Shown here: one piece after another, positions 33,273-41,409 of the stretch
Position numbering within the stretch: the stretch's first letter is position 1
Layout: every line of letters starts with the position of its first letter
From: a bacterium
GTDB lineage: Bacteria > Thermotogota > Thermotogae > Mesoaciditogales > Mesoaciditogaceae
Direction of reading: 5' to 3'
DNA length: 57,397 nt
Assembly: GCA_021800445.1 (NCBI GenBank)
Contig: JAJYYZ010000009.1
Span: 1-57,397 of the forward strand
Made by a program: the position numbers and the translations under genes
The notes under the pieces: generated by a model
What the model saw: the letters and a program-made list of their open reading frames with translations, nothing else
What the model was told of the DNA's origin: nothing
Databases searched by the model: none

Positions 33273-34116
33273 TTTTCAAGGTGGCAGTTTTAACATTGCA
33301 GGCCTTCAAACGGTATCTGCCACACAGCAAATCACAACTCCTGTCATGTTTGAGTTTCAGGTAACAGGACTTGCAAAAGCATACAATTACGGTCAAGCGG
33401 TGTTTCTGGGAAACCGCCAGCAGGCTCTTGCACTCATAAAAACCGCCAATGCGGATCGCACATCTACGATATCAATGGTTGCAAAATATCTTCAATTGCC
33501 GGCATCCCAGCAATTATCTAACTTTGCAAACCATTCATATCCGCAGTCCTTTTATGCCAATAATGATATGACGTCTGCTTTAGATGCACTTTCGGACAAT
33601 GAAGCACTTCAGAATATCTTTGATAGTGATACTCTTCAAAATATACAGGATAAATTTACGTCATCTCTTTCTTCAAAAGGATGGCAAGTTCAGTATTTTC
33701 AGATTGACCAAATCATCATAATCAATGGGCCTGGCGGTGATATTCCAAGTAGTTATCAATTTGTTGACGGTGCTTCATGGCTTGTTATGGCAGTCCCTTT
33801 CGATAATGCAATTCCTCTCCAATTTGAAGCGAGTGCCACTTCTGGCAGTCGGTATGGAGGGCCTGTTCTGGATGCAATAATAATTGCTATGGTGATTGCG
33901 GGTACAATTGCAGCCATCCTTGCATTTCAAAGCCTTACCGTTACGATAAAGAATGCTACCGTAGCCGTTGCAAATTCACTTGGAAAGAATGCTCCAGCGG
34001 TGGTAACCAGTGTTGCGGCAACAGGTGCGATAGTGGTTGGAGTGATACTTGCCATTATGCTCGTAATCGGGAAATTTAAAAGTCCTAAATCCTCTTCTAC
34101 AAAAGGAGGGACATGA
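33250..34116 (+). CDS. Structural-type protein with two C-terminal membrane segments
   Basis: A 288-residue protein. The first 200 residues are soluble and rich in Gln/Asn/Ala. Two membrane segments follow (ILDAIIIAMVIAGTIAAILA-type near 205 and GAIVVGVILAIMLVIG near 255) with a basic tail. An AAAGGAGAGG site precedes the ATG. A virion membrane protein is the likely role. Confidence 0.65.
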   Translation: MATTQQVNFQGGSFNIAGLQTVSATQQITTPVMFEFQVTGLAKAYNYGQAVFLGNRQQALALIKTANADRTSTISMVAKYLQLPASQQLSNFANHSYPQSFYANNDMTSALDALSDNEALQNIFDSDTLQNIQDKFTSSLSSKGWQVQYFQIDQIIIINGPGGDIPSSYQFVDGASWLVMAVPFDNAIPLQFEASATSGSRYGGPVLDAIIIAMVIAGTIAAILAFQSLTVTIKNATVAVANSLGKNAPAVVTSVAATGAIVVGVILAIMLVIGKFKSPKSSSTKGGT

Positions 34117-34313
34117 TGGAAAAGTTTGATTTGTCCGTTTATGATGTTGCAGAGATGCTGAAATTGTCTCCCCGAACAATAAGAAATTACATTACTAACG
34201 GGGAATTGTACGCAATTAAGATCGGAAAGCAATATAGGATATCACCTTCTTCGCTTTCGAAATTTAAGCGTGAACATTTGAGCACAATCAAAGAAGGAGG
34301 AGCATATGAATAA
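34113..34313 (+). CDS. MerR/excisionase-type HTH protein
   Basis: A 66-residue protein with the HTH_17 pattern: LSVYDVAEMLKLSPRTIRNY, then GELYAIKIGKQYRISPSSL. Such proteins act as excisionases or small regulators. It lies in a group of three small coupled genes (overlaps of 4-8 bases). With a serine integrase the matching directionality factor could be this protein or the one at 34602. Confidence 0.75.
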   Translation: MMEKFDLSVYDVAEMLKLSPRTIRNYITNGELYAIKIGKQYRISPSSLSKFKREHLSTIKEGGAYE

Positions 34314-34605
34314 AATTTCATGGTCAAAATATCTGCCGCTCATAACAAAAAATTTTAATCACAAATACGATGAGGAAACAGACATTCTGTATTTGCATTT
34401 CGACAATCCAAATCCGATAAGCAATACCATCACCTATATCGGAGATCATGTCATAGTCCAGTTAGACAAAAAAGAAATGCCAGTAAACATAACAATCTAT
34501 CAGCTACATGAGACAATCAAAGACCCTCAGGCGCAGGAACTTCTCAAAAAAGTGCCTCCTTTCGTGATAAAAACGGCAGAAAGGATCTTAGGCATCAAAC
34601 TATGA
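34306..34605 (+). CDS. DUF2283-like protein
   Basis: A 99-residue protein with the DUF2283 pattern: NHKYDEETDILYLHFDNPNP, then GDHVIVQLDKKEMPVNITIY. The biochemical role of the family is unknown. It overlaps both neighbours, which are HTH proteins. Confidence 0.65.
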   Translation: MNKISWSKYLPLITKNFNHKYDEETDILYLHFDNPNPISNTITYIGDHVIVQLDKKEMPVNITIYQLHETIKDPQAQELLKKVPPFVIKTAERILGIKL

Positions 34606-34937
34606 ATGTCAGCGATGTTGTGAGAAGTTTCAAAGACTCTCATATAATTGCCAGATCGACCGTTTATGCCCACATGAAAAAAGGCATTCACTCTATCGAT
34701 GATGATATCTTTCAAAAAATAAAGCAAAGGTGGTATAACGGTCGATGGCATTATGCACAAATGCTAACAGTTCAAGATGTTGCGTTGGCTCTTCATTTAA
34801 GTCGAAATACAGTATATCGACTTTTGCACTTTAAGAAAATTCGAAGTGTAAAGATTAACAATCAGTACTTTATTTCAAAACGACATTTAGTTGATTTTGA
34901 GAAAAAAGTGAAAGTACGTGAAAGGAGGTCGTTATGA
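34602..34937 (+). CDS. HTH protein, excisionase-like C-terminal domain
   Basis: A 111-residue protein. The C-terminal 60 residues have the HTH_17 pattern (LTVQDVALALHLSRNTVYRL, then IRSVKINNQYFISKRHLVDF). The N-terminal part looks like a second, diverged helix-turn-helix (IIARSTVYAHMKKGI). A regulator or recombination directionality factor is likely. It overlaps neighbours by four bases on both sides. Confidence 0.7.
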   Translation: MNVSDVVRSFKDSHIIARSTVYAHMKKGIHSIDDDIFQKIKQRWYNGRWHYAQMLTVQDVALALHLSRNTVYRLLHFKKIRSVKINNQYFISKRHLVDFEKKVKVRERRSL

Positions 34938-36163
34938 CATTAGAAGAATTAAAAAATCAGATGGTGGAAATCCCCAAATCCCATGCAAAATTTAAGTTAA
35001 AATATACTATGTTTAATATGTTGTTGGAGGAGCCTGAAGACAAAAGCGAGTATCCATCCGAGACACTTCGATTGCATACTAACTTTGGAAACCTTCTCGA
35101 AAACATTCCAGAGCAAAAATATGAGGCCATTGTTGACAAATTAAATGATCCAGAATTGTACAATCACAATGGGAGTTTTCGTTTTTTGCCTTTTATCACG
35201 TTTTTGTTTTCACTCTCTACTATGCCACCTGAAAATCAAGATGCTTTTTCAAATGAGAACATTGTAGTAGGAATGAAAGCCTACCGACACTTTCGCGAAT
35301 CGTTAGAAAAGGGCGCCGATTCTAAGACTCCGAAGACTCCAGAAGAAAAAAATCAAAATTCGTCATCTAAAGTATCGGAAAACGGCGTCATTCTTAAGAC
35401 TTCGAAGACTCCAGAGGCTCAAAATCAAAATATGTCATCTGAAACGCCGGAAAGCCCTGTCAACTCTAAGACTCTGAAGACTCCAGGAGAAAAAGAAAAA
35501 GTATCATCTAAAACGTCGGAGAACAGCACCGATTCTAAGACTCCGAAGACTCCAGAAGATGAATTGGAAATTAACAAAGAATTATCCCCACAAGAAATCG
35601 AAATAGCTAACAAATTACGCAGCGCTGGCACCAAAGTACTCGGACAAATGATAAATAACATGATGGAAACCCCTCTGGATCCTGCCGTCGAGAAGGCTAT
35701 TAAGAAAGCTGAAGAGGAAGAATTACCTGTTACTAACATCAAAGATGAAGAGGCAAAAGAAGAGGCAGAACCAGCGTCGAAAGAAAAGAAAAAGGATACA
35801 GGCAAAACAATAGGCTGGGTAGTATTGGGTGGCCTTGCTTTAATTGGAGCAATAGCATTTGTTAAGCGCCCTCGTCAGCAAAATCAAATCACCAATCAAG
35901 CAGTCGAAAATACAGAAAATGCGGTTAATAAGACTACCTCATCTCAAGACGTTTCTCAACCAGCGGAACCTCCTACGCCAGCACCCAAGCCAAAGTTGCG
36001 TCCAGAGGAAATACTTGCCCAGTATAATGATGTTGACAGTTTTTCTGGTGCACTAATGGATATGCTCAATGACAAAGAAGTCCCAGCACCAAAATCCGAG
36101 TCTAAGGATAAATACGCTAACATTCCGACGGCAAAAGATGTGTTTGGACCAGCATCCTATTAG
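34934..36163 (+). CDS. Membrane protein with PKTPE repeats (paralogue A)
   Basis: A 409-residue protein. Residues 1-125 are a helical domain. Residues 128-215 contain four Lys/Thr/Pro units (SKTPKTPEE, LKTSKTPEA, SKTLKTPGE, SKTPKTPED) separated by Ser/Glu-rich linkers. A single membrane segment (GWVVLGGLALIGAIAFV) lies near residue 300, followed by a proline-rich segment and a short C-terminal domain. The repeats are also conserved at DNA level and recur in the next gene and beyond. A virion membrane protein with extended stalk is plausible. Confidence 0.65.
   Translation: MTLEELKNQMVEIPKSHAKFKLKYTMFNMLLEEPEDKSEYPSETLRLHTNFGNLLENIPEQKYEAIVDKLNDPELYNHNGSFRFLPFITFLFSLSTMPPENQDAFSNENIVVGMKAYRHFRESLEKGADSKTPKTPEEKNQNSSSKVSENGVILKTSKTPEAQNQNMSSETPESPVNSKTLKTPGEKEKVSSKTSENSTDSKTPKTPEDELEINKELSPQEIEIANKLRSAGTKVLGQMINNMMETPLDPAVEKAIKKAEEEELPVTNIKDEEAKEEAEPASKEKKKDTGKTIGWVVLGGLALIGAIAFVKRPRQQNQITNQAVENTENAVNKTTSSQDVSQPAEPPTPAPKPKLRPEEILAQYNDVDSFSGALMDMLNDKEVPAPKSESKDKYANIPTAKDVFGPASY
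35321..35555 (+). repeat. Four copies of a ~24-bp repeat within paralogue A
   Basis: Units begin at 35321, 35391, 35464 and 35533, with core TAAGACTCYGAAGACTCCA. They are spaced about 70 bases apart. The same unit occurs at 36905 and 36975 in the next gene and twice in non-coding DNA (37771, 37959). Confidence 0.85.
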
Positions 36164-36177
36164 CAAAGGAGAATAAT

Positions 36178-37005
36178 ATGAGAAAAAATTATGTTGCTTC
36201 ATCCGAAGATGAAGAAGAACGACTTAAAAAAGTCAAAGATGTTTTAAAAGATGTGGATGATACAGATTCTGATATTCCTGATGGCGAAGGAGAAATAGAA
36301 GAAGAAACCGAGACACCTAAAAAAACTTCCAAAGTTAAGACAGCAGAAACTTCGGAAACGTCAGTCCAGCCTAACGTTCCTACTGTCACTTCATCAGATA
36401 ATAAAGGAACTGCTTCTACTTTGCTTCTTCACATAATTGGGAGAGCCCTTGCAACAGCTCGAAAAGTACCTGAGTGGTATAAAGACGAATTTGTAGAGCA
36501 ATATGTTGAGATTGGGTCTGCGAGTATGGAAACACTTGGATTGAACATAGGAGACAGTTTGAAGTTTACTCAAGATTTACCAACGTGGCAAAAATATCTT
36601 TTGTTTGGTATTGGGAGTGCTGCTGCGGCTTTCTTTGTGATTCCGATTCCATCATCTCCAACTGATCAATCTCAACCCTCTAATGTTCAACGGCCATCTT
36701 ACTCTGCGCCAAAGCAAGCACCTGTACAACATCCTACAAGATATCAACAGAGATATATAATTACTCCTGATACAGCAGTGATTCAAGGAATGGATGGAGT
36801 GGTACAGACAAAAATACCACAAAGTGCCATCATTCCTAACGTCCCGAACGTTCCACAGCCTCAAAATCAGAATGTACCATCTCAAATGTCGGAAAGTGCC
36901 GTCATTCCTAAGACTCTGAAGACTCCGGAGGATAAAGAGAAAGCACAATTAAATTCATGGGGAAATGGCGTCAATTCTAAGACTCTGAAGATTCCAGAGG
37001 GGTGA
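36178..37005 (+). CDS. Membrane protein with PKTPE repeats (paralogue B)
   Basis: A 275-residue protein. An acidic N-terminus is followed by a helical domain (VPEWYKDEFVEQYVEIGSAS), one membrane segment (YLLFGIGSAAAAFFVIPI) near residue 150, a Pro/Gln-rich stretch and C-terminal units IPKTLKTPEDKEK and SKTLKIPEG. It shares the DNA repeat with paralogue A. The stop is six bases before the ATPase start. Confidence 0.6.
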   Translation: MRKNYVASSEDEEERLKKVKDVLKDVDDTDSDIPDGEGEIEEETETPKKTSKVKTAETSETSVQPNVPTVTSSDNKGTASTLLLHIIGRALATARKVPEWYKDEFVEQYVEIGSASMETLGLNIGDSLKFTQDLPTWQKYLLFGIGSAAAAFFVIPIPSSPTDQSQPSNVQRPSYSAPKQAPVQHPTRYQQRYIITPDTAVIQGMDGVVQTKIPQSAIIPNVPNVPQPQNQNVPSQMSESAVIPKTLKTPEDKEKAQLNSWGNGVNSKTLKIPEG

Positions 37006-37011
37006 TCAGGA

Positions 37012-37698
37012 ATGAATATAGCCATTGCCGGCAAAACAGGATCTGGTAAATCCACTCTGATAAATACGGTGTTGAAATTTTTACAAAAACATTATAAAGA
37101 AGATAGAAAACAGGTAATTATATTTGATACTTCAACTTCATATGCTGAAATGGACGCTGAAAAGGGCAACATAGATCTATATGATACCGATGTGGTAGTG
37201 AGCACTCTGTATAAGCGTTTTGATGTAAATGTTATGATCGAAAAAGCAAGTTTGAAAGAACATGATATACTCGTCAATCTTGCATTTCTCGATGAGAAAC
37301 AGCAGCGTGAATTGCTCGATATATTTTCATTCGAAATCTTGCGCAAGCATGTAGATATTATTGTTATCATCGATGAAGGCTCAAAACTGTTTCCACGTTT
37401 TCATTTCTCTCACGGTGTTGGGCAATTACTCCGTGAAGGACGCAAAAGAAGGCTTGATGTGATAATCGCTTATCAAAGTCTTACAGATGTGGATCTCGCA
37501 GCCATCAAGCAAGCTCATTATGCACTGATTTTCAATATGGTAACGGCAGAAGACAAAGCAAAAATGTCAAAACTGTTAGAGCTAGACGCATATCGCACAA
37601 GTTTTGATGTCCTTGAAGAACATGAATGCTTCATAAAAAATCTTCAAACAGGCAAACTTGGCATAATAAATCCCAACACAGAACCAGTTTTGGAATAG
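37012..37698 (+). CDS. FtsK/HerA-type genome-packaging ATPase
   Basis: A 228-residue single-domain ATPase. Walker A is AGKTGSGKSTLINT at residues 6-19; Walker B is DIIVIIDEGSKLF; the following REGRKRRLDVIIAYQSLTDVD-type motif contains the glutamine sensor typical of HerA/FtsK packaging enzymes (key residues Gly-Arg, Gln, Ser). Size and motifs match packaging ATPases of tailless internal-membrane viruses (PRD1 P9, P23-77 VP13, STIV B204) rather than large two-domain terminases. The gene ends with a terminator and precedes the capsid-type genes, as in P23-77. Confidence 0.85.
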   Translation: MNIAIAGKTGSGKSTLINTVLKFLQKHYKEDRKQVIIFDTSTSYAEMDAEKGNIDLYDTDVVVSTLYKRFDVNVMIEKASLKEHDILVNLAFLDEKQQRELLDIFSFEILRKHVDIIVIIDEGSKLFPRFHFSHGVGQLLREGRKRRLDVIIAYQSLTDVDLAAIKQAHYALIFNMVTAEDKAKMSKLLELDAYRTSFDVLEEHECFIKNLQTGKLGIINPNTEPVLE

Positions 37699-37724
37699 AT
37701 TCTTTCACTCTCCCTTCAAATGTA

Positions 37725-37748
37725 GCCTCCGTTGCCGGAGGCCTTTTT
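37725..37748 (+). terminator. Rho-independent terminator after the packaging ATPase
   Basis: GCCTCC (37725-37730) and GGAGGC (37737-37742) form a stem with a six-base loop, followed by CTTTTT. It closes the middle operon. Confidence 0.88.
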
Positions 37749-37766
37749 AATTGAAGAAGAAACAGC

Positions 37767-38107
37767 GTCAATCCTAAGACTCCTAAGACTCCACAGGATA
37801 AAAAACAGTCTCTTAAAATTTGAATGAAATGTCTGTGAAATCTAACGTTCTTAACTGTCCAGGAGTTAAATTCAAAATTGTAAAACAGACAAAATAAAAT
37901 CTATCCTCAAATCTTTAAAACGCATGTAAAAAGTTAAAAGTGCTACAAAGTGCTGCCATTCCTAAGACTCTGAAGACTCCACAGGATAAAAAAACAATCT
38001 CTTAAAATTTGAATGAAATGTCTGTGAAATTTAACGTTCTTAACTGTCCAGAAGTTAAATTCAAAATTGTAAAACAGACAAAATACAGCCTATCCTCAAA
38101 AGTGAAA
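37767..38107 (+). repeat. Two tandem non-coding copies of a ~135-bp unit
   Basis: Unit 1 (37767-37915) and unit 2 (37955-38107) are about 90% alike over at least 120 bases. Each begins with the same ~24-bp PKTPKTP-type unit found in paralogues A and B, still in a frame that would read PKTPKTPQDKK or PKTLKTPQDKK, followed by a stop. They look like duplicated 3' ends of those genes plus downstream DNA. No gene lies in 37750-38372. Confidence 0.8.
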
Positions 38108-38200
38108 AATATCCAGACTGCATCTGAATTTTATTGAGTTTTTTAAAATTTTTAAAATGCACTCAAACTTCGATGAAATAAGCATTTTATTTGTTTTTTT

Positions 38201-38300
38201 ATGTACGTTTATGTGCGTTTGTGTGCGTTTATAGGAAAATTTTCCATCTTTTTAACCAATAGGAACGTTTGTGTACGTTTGTGTGCGTTTATGTGCGTTT
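38201..38300 (+). repeat. Seven 10-bp iterons in register
   Basis: Consensus RTGTGCGTTT. Three units at 38201-38230 and four at 38261-38300 (the first, AGGAACGTTT, is degenerate) are separated by exactly 30 bases, so all seven keep the same 10-base phase. The spacer holds a perfect palindrome GGAAAATTTTCC (38234-38245). The array ends eight bases before a -35 box. Confidence 0.9.
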
Positions 38301-38307
38301 GTGACTA

Positions 38308-38336
38308 TTGACTCCTTTTTTTGGATTCTTCATAAT
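38308..38336 (+). promoter_or_regulatory. Promoter of the capsid operon
   Basis: TTGACT (38308-38313), 17 bases, CATAAT (38331-38336), 37 bases before the first structural gene, which has an AAGGAGG site. The phased iterons lie immediately upstream, in the position of activator sites. Confidence 0.75.
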
Positions 38337-38372
38337 AAAAATCAAATTATGAATTAAGGAGGTCTTTAAATT

Positions 38373-38690
38373 ATGGCAAAAGGGACGTTACCAAGTATAA
38401 GTGAACTTATGGAAATGGGCATACTTGCAGCCGGTGGTGCTCTTGCCGGCGCAGGCGCATATTATCTTAATACCTATGCAGCCACTCCCAATTCGGCAGG
38501 AAATCCAAACATCTCATTCTTGGCAAATTATCCTTATGTTTCGGGTTTTGGAATTGCGGCTCTCGGCTTTGTGCTCGCACAGTTTTTAGGGAAAAACGAA
38601 ATGGTGGAAGAACTCGGTTTTGGAATGCTTGCTGGCGGTGTTGCAGCCGGCATAGTAGATCTCATGATGACTTACAAAGTGAAAGCCTAA
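38373..38690 (+). CDS. Small membrane protein opening the capsid operon
   Basis: A 105-residue protein with at least two membrane segments (MGILAAGGALAGAGAYYL; VSGFGIAALGFVLAQFLG) and a third hydrophobic stretch (GMLAGGVAAGIVDLMM), Gly/Ala-rich. It lies between the packaging ATPase and the two capsid candidates, the position of VP15 in P23-77. A virion membrane role is inferred. Confidence 0.75.
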   Translation: MAKGTLPSISELMEMGILAAGGALAGAGAYYLNTYAATPNSAGNPNISFLANYPYVSGFGIAALGFVLAQFLGKNEMVEELGFGMLAGGVAAGIVDLMMTYKVKA

Positions 38691-38703
38691 GGCGGTGAGT
38701 AAA

Positions 38704-39219
38704 ATGGATCGTTCATTAACATTACTTAAATCTCTTTCGAACATAGTTGTTGATCCAAAATCATTGCAACCTTTGTCATCTACTGGGCAACCTACGGCAT
38801 CTTATACTCTTTTGCAAGGATATCCTATCGGTATAATAGGATTTCAAGTGCCTGAAGGTGTCAATTGGATAATCGGCACTGATCCAATAGTAAGAATGGT
38901 GCTTTGGCAGGATGCTGCTGGAACCACTCCAATAGCGTCTGGCGATACGATTAACTTCTATTCAAAAGCTCCATCAGATCCTCCGACGTCTCTTGGCACG
39001 CTTATAACTTCTGTCCCATACGATATGTGGTCAACTCTTAGCAAACAGCAACAAATGGTAGGACAGTATGCTAACAATCTTAAGATACCGGTCAATCAAA
39101 CATTCAGATTGGCACAAAATGAAGTTCTGATTATTGCCGTTGCTTCGTTGCTCTCGTCTGAAACAGTTAACTGGACATCTTCTTACATATCTATCCCTGT
39201 TACGCAGGTTAACAGTTAA
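38704..39219 (+). CDS. Candidate small major capsid protein (single jelly-roll)
   Basis: About 171 residues, beta-rich with no membrane segment or signal peptide. Strand-like segments include YPIGIIGFQVPEGVNWIIG, VRMVLWQDAAGTTPIASGD, NEVLIIAVASLLSS and NWTSSYISIPVTQV. Length and position before a ~250-residue beta-rich protein match VP16 of P23-77 (about 173 residues). No sequence identity can be claimed by eye, so the call rests on size, composition and gene order. The ATG at 38704 is preferred to a GTG at 38695. Confidence 0.6.
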   Translation: MDRSLTLLKSLSNIVVDPKSLQPLSSTGQPTASYTLLQGYPIGIIGFQVPEGVNWIIGTDPIVRMVLWQDAAGTTPIASGDTINFYSKAPSDPPTSLGTLITSVPYDMWSTLSKQQQMVGQYANNLKIPVNQTFRLAQNEVLIIAVASLLSSETVNWTSSYISIPVTQVNS

Positions 39220-39234
39220 AAAGGGGGGATGAAA

Positions 39235-39981
39235 ATGGCATCCTCTACCGTTTTAACATTATCTCAATTCACGGTTGCAACTCCAACAGCCGGTGTCAAC
39301 TCTCAGGCTCTCACTTACAAATCGGCATTGAACTCTTTTGTGAGTTTCAGAACAGACAAGATGATGAAAATGCGGGTTACCGCAAGCCAGACGTTCACAT
39401 ATACCGCAGCTCAAACTTCTGACGATGTAACCGTAACGGTTTCGGCACCCGTTGCCGTTGTATCAAATGTTTATAATGCACCCAATTACGGCCTTTCGGC
39501 AATCGGATGGTGGACAGGCAGTTCGGGCACTCCAAAACTTGTTCAGGCAACGAATGTGAGCGGATCTGCAATTACCTTTGCTGTTGACGATACGACTTCG
39601 ACGTCTGCGACATTGCTTGTCTATTATTTAATAGGTGCAGGAAACTTTTCGTGGGTTGTAAATATTCCTCTTGCGACTGGAACTGCGCAGGCTACATTGC
39701 ATACCGGATCGCTTGAAGATGTAAATGACATGGATCAGATTTCTGCCGACGGGGCGTTGTATTTCCCGCAAAGATTGATTTTGCCAGAAAACTACTCGCT
39801 GAATTTGTATGTTCTCGCACCTGTTGCTGTTACTATGGCACAGAACTCGGCAACCACTACGCCGAATACGCTTGCAACTTTGTCAATTCCGACCGAGCAG
39901 GGAACTATGTCCGAATTGCTTGCTAAAATGCCAAACGTCAAACAAAACATGAATGCACTTCTGCTTGGATTGAAGGGGTGA
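39235..39981 (+). CDS. Candidate large major capsid protein (single jelly-roll)
   Basis: A 248-residue protein, almost all beta strand, without signal peptide or anchor. Alternating segments include KMRVTASQTFTYTAAQTSDD, VTVTVSAPVAVVSNVY, ATLLVYYLIGAGNFSWVVNI and YSLNLYVLAPVAVTMAQ. The ribosome binding site (AAGGGGGG) is very strong, as expected for an abundant protein. With the preceding gene it fits the small/large capsid pair of P23-77-type viruses (VP17 is about 291 residues). Its C-terminal helix (MSELLAKMPNVKQNMNALL) might contact the membrane. Confidence 0.6.
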   Translation: MASSTVLTLSQFTVATPTAGVNSQALTYKSALNSFVSFRTDKMMKMRVTASQTFTYTAAQTSDDVTVTVSAPVAVVSNVYNAPNYGLSAIGWWTGSSGTPKLVQATNVSGSAITFAVDDTTSTSATLLVYYLIGAGNFSWVVNIPLATGTAQATLHTGSLEDVNDMDQISADGALYFPQRLILPENYSLNLYVLAPVAVTMAQNSATTTPNTLATLSIPTEQGTMSELLAKMPNVKQNMNALLLGLKG

Positions 39982-39986
39982 GGGCA

Positions 39987-40517
39987 ATGGCAGGAGGATT
40001 ATGCCCGGGCAACATACTGACACAAGACGGCACAACTGTCAGTGGCAGCGATCTGTGTTTAAATCCTACGCAGATAAGTAAACTCCAGAGTTCATACAAA
40101 TCAGCCGTGAATAGTGGCCAGTCATCTTCGCAGGCATTTCAAACAGCAGCCAGTCAGGTCTATACTTCAAGCGGAAATACCCTTGCGGATGCTTTGCAAT
40201 TGTTTCAGACTGCGATCAATCTTCACGGAGGGCCTGCAAATGCAAACCTTTCAACATCATCTATTGCAAATGCGTACGTTCAATCTGCCATAAGCCCCCA
40301 AACGCTTTCAAACATTTTGGCAGGCACGTCTTCAACAACTTCACGCTATGGCTCTTCCACATCTTCTGGCAACCCCCAGTTGAATTTATCTTCGCCGAGT
40401 GTGCTAATACCACTGGCGATTGTTGGGTTTCCGATCCTCTTAATGTTATTTTTCTCGACTGCTAATTTGCCTCAAAAGAAGATTTATTATACCAACCCCA
40501 ATCAGGTAAAAATATAA
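39987..40517 (+). CDS. Structural-type protein with C-terminal membrane segment
   Basis: A 176-residue protein with helical repeats rich in Ser/Gln (LQSSYKSAVNSGQSSSQAFQ), a Ser/Thr-rich linker with SRYGSSTSSGN and one membrane segment (VLIPLAIVGFPILLMLFF) before a basic tail. It follows the capsid candidates closely. The ATG at 39987 has a GGGGTGAGG site. A minor virion membrane protein is likely. Confidence 0.6.
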   Translation: MAGGLCPGNILTQDGTTVSGSDLCLNPTQISKLQSSYKSAVNSGQSSSQAFQTAASQVYTSSGNTLADALQLFQTAINLHGGPANANLSTSSIANAYVQSAISPQTLSNILAGTSSTTSRYGSSTSSGNPQLNLSSPSVLIPLAIVGFPILLMLFFSTANLPQKKIYYTNPNQVKI

Positions 40518-40521
40518 ATAC

Positions 40522-40548
40522 CCGCCGGTACATTCTGCCGGCGGTTTT
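40522..40548 (+). terminator. Rho-independent terminator after the capsid genes
   Basis: CCGCCGG (40522-40528) pairs with CCGGCGG (40538-40544), followed by TTTT. It probably limits readthrough so that capsid genes are made in excess over the downstream minor proteins. Confidence 0.85.
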
Positions 40549-40574
40549 AAAAGTTAGATAAAGGAGATGATCTC

Positions 40575-41393
40575 ATGTCTTCATCCACTCAAACTCTTCA
40601 AGACGGCCCAATCAAATATGAAATAGTAACATCCAATACTGATACCCTTTACATCGGCGTCGATTCAAACTTTACCACCTTAAGCGTTATTTCTAATTCA
40701 AGCGCTGCCTTTTTCGGCATCTCAGCCTATGCTTGGGCAAGCGGAAGTGTTCCTCTTCAAATAGATGGAAATGCACATTCTTTTGTACTGAATTCAACTG
40801 CCAACTCGAATTTCACTTCAAATGACATCGAAGGAATCAGTTTTAACGATGGCACGCTCTGGTATTCCGCATTTACAAACAGTGGTACAAAATACATCGC
40901 AATATGGCTGGATCCTCCGACTGGCGGAACAGTTCAACTCTCAGGTAATGGCATCTACGCTCTGTCTCAGATTGTGTACGATGTAAGTACGCTTGCCAAT
41001 TCTGTCCAAAACGCATTACCTCAACTTGCCAGTATAGCAGGCTCAATCATATCCGGTGCAACGGCAGGCTCAAAAGGCGGTGTTGTGGGCGCTATCATCG
41101 GTGGTGCAATAGGTGGCATAAGCAATCTCATAACACAGGGTATAACCTCTCAAACAGTCGGAGGAATTGCTCCATCAACTGCGAGTCAGGTACAACAAAT
41201 TGCAATGAAAGGTTATAACTCCTACGTGGCAGCCATTAACGCTGCGAAATCAAGCACAAGTTCAACATATGCTTCATCGTCTTCGAATAACAATGACAAC
41301 ATGGGTAATACTGCTTCCGAAATGACGCTGGCTCTTGTACTTGCACTGGGAGTAATTGCGGTTATAGGTATTGCAATGGTCAGGAAAACATAA
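40575..41393 (+). CDS. Structural-type protein with glycine zipper and C-terminal anchor
   Basis: A 272-residue protein. The first 135 residues are beta-rich. A glycine-zipper membrane segment follows (GAIIGGAIGGISNLI) near residue 170, then a Ser-rich linker and a C-terminal membrane segment (LALVLALGVIAVIGIAMV) with a short basic tail. Glycine zippers occur in membrane-penetrating virion proteins. The GGAGATGAT site is typical of the genes in this operon. Confidence 0.62.
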   Translation: MSSSTQTLQDGPIKYEIVTSNTDTLYIGVDSNFTTLSVISNSSAAFFGISAYAWASGSVPLQIDGNAHSFVLNSTANSNFTSNDIEGISFNDGTLWYSAFTNSGTKYIAIWLDPPTGGTVQLSGNGIYALSQIVYDVSTLANSVQNALPQLASIAGSIISGATAGSKGGVVGAIIGGAIGGISNLITQGITSQTVGGIAPSTASQVQQIAMKGYNSYVAAINAAKSSTSSTYASSSSNNNDNMGNTASEMTLALVLALGVIAVIGIAMVRKT

Positions 41394-41409
41394 TCGAGGT
41401 GATTATGAT

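Noticed and set aside
36652-36948. Minus-strand frames within the PKTPE genes and other late genes
   Set aside because: They are mirror images of repetitive coding sequence without start signals.
38201-38300. CRISPR array
   Set aside because: Units are 10 bases with no variable spacers; the arrangement is that of iterons.
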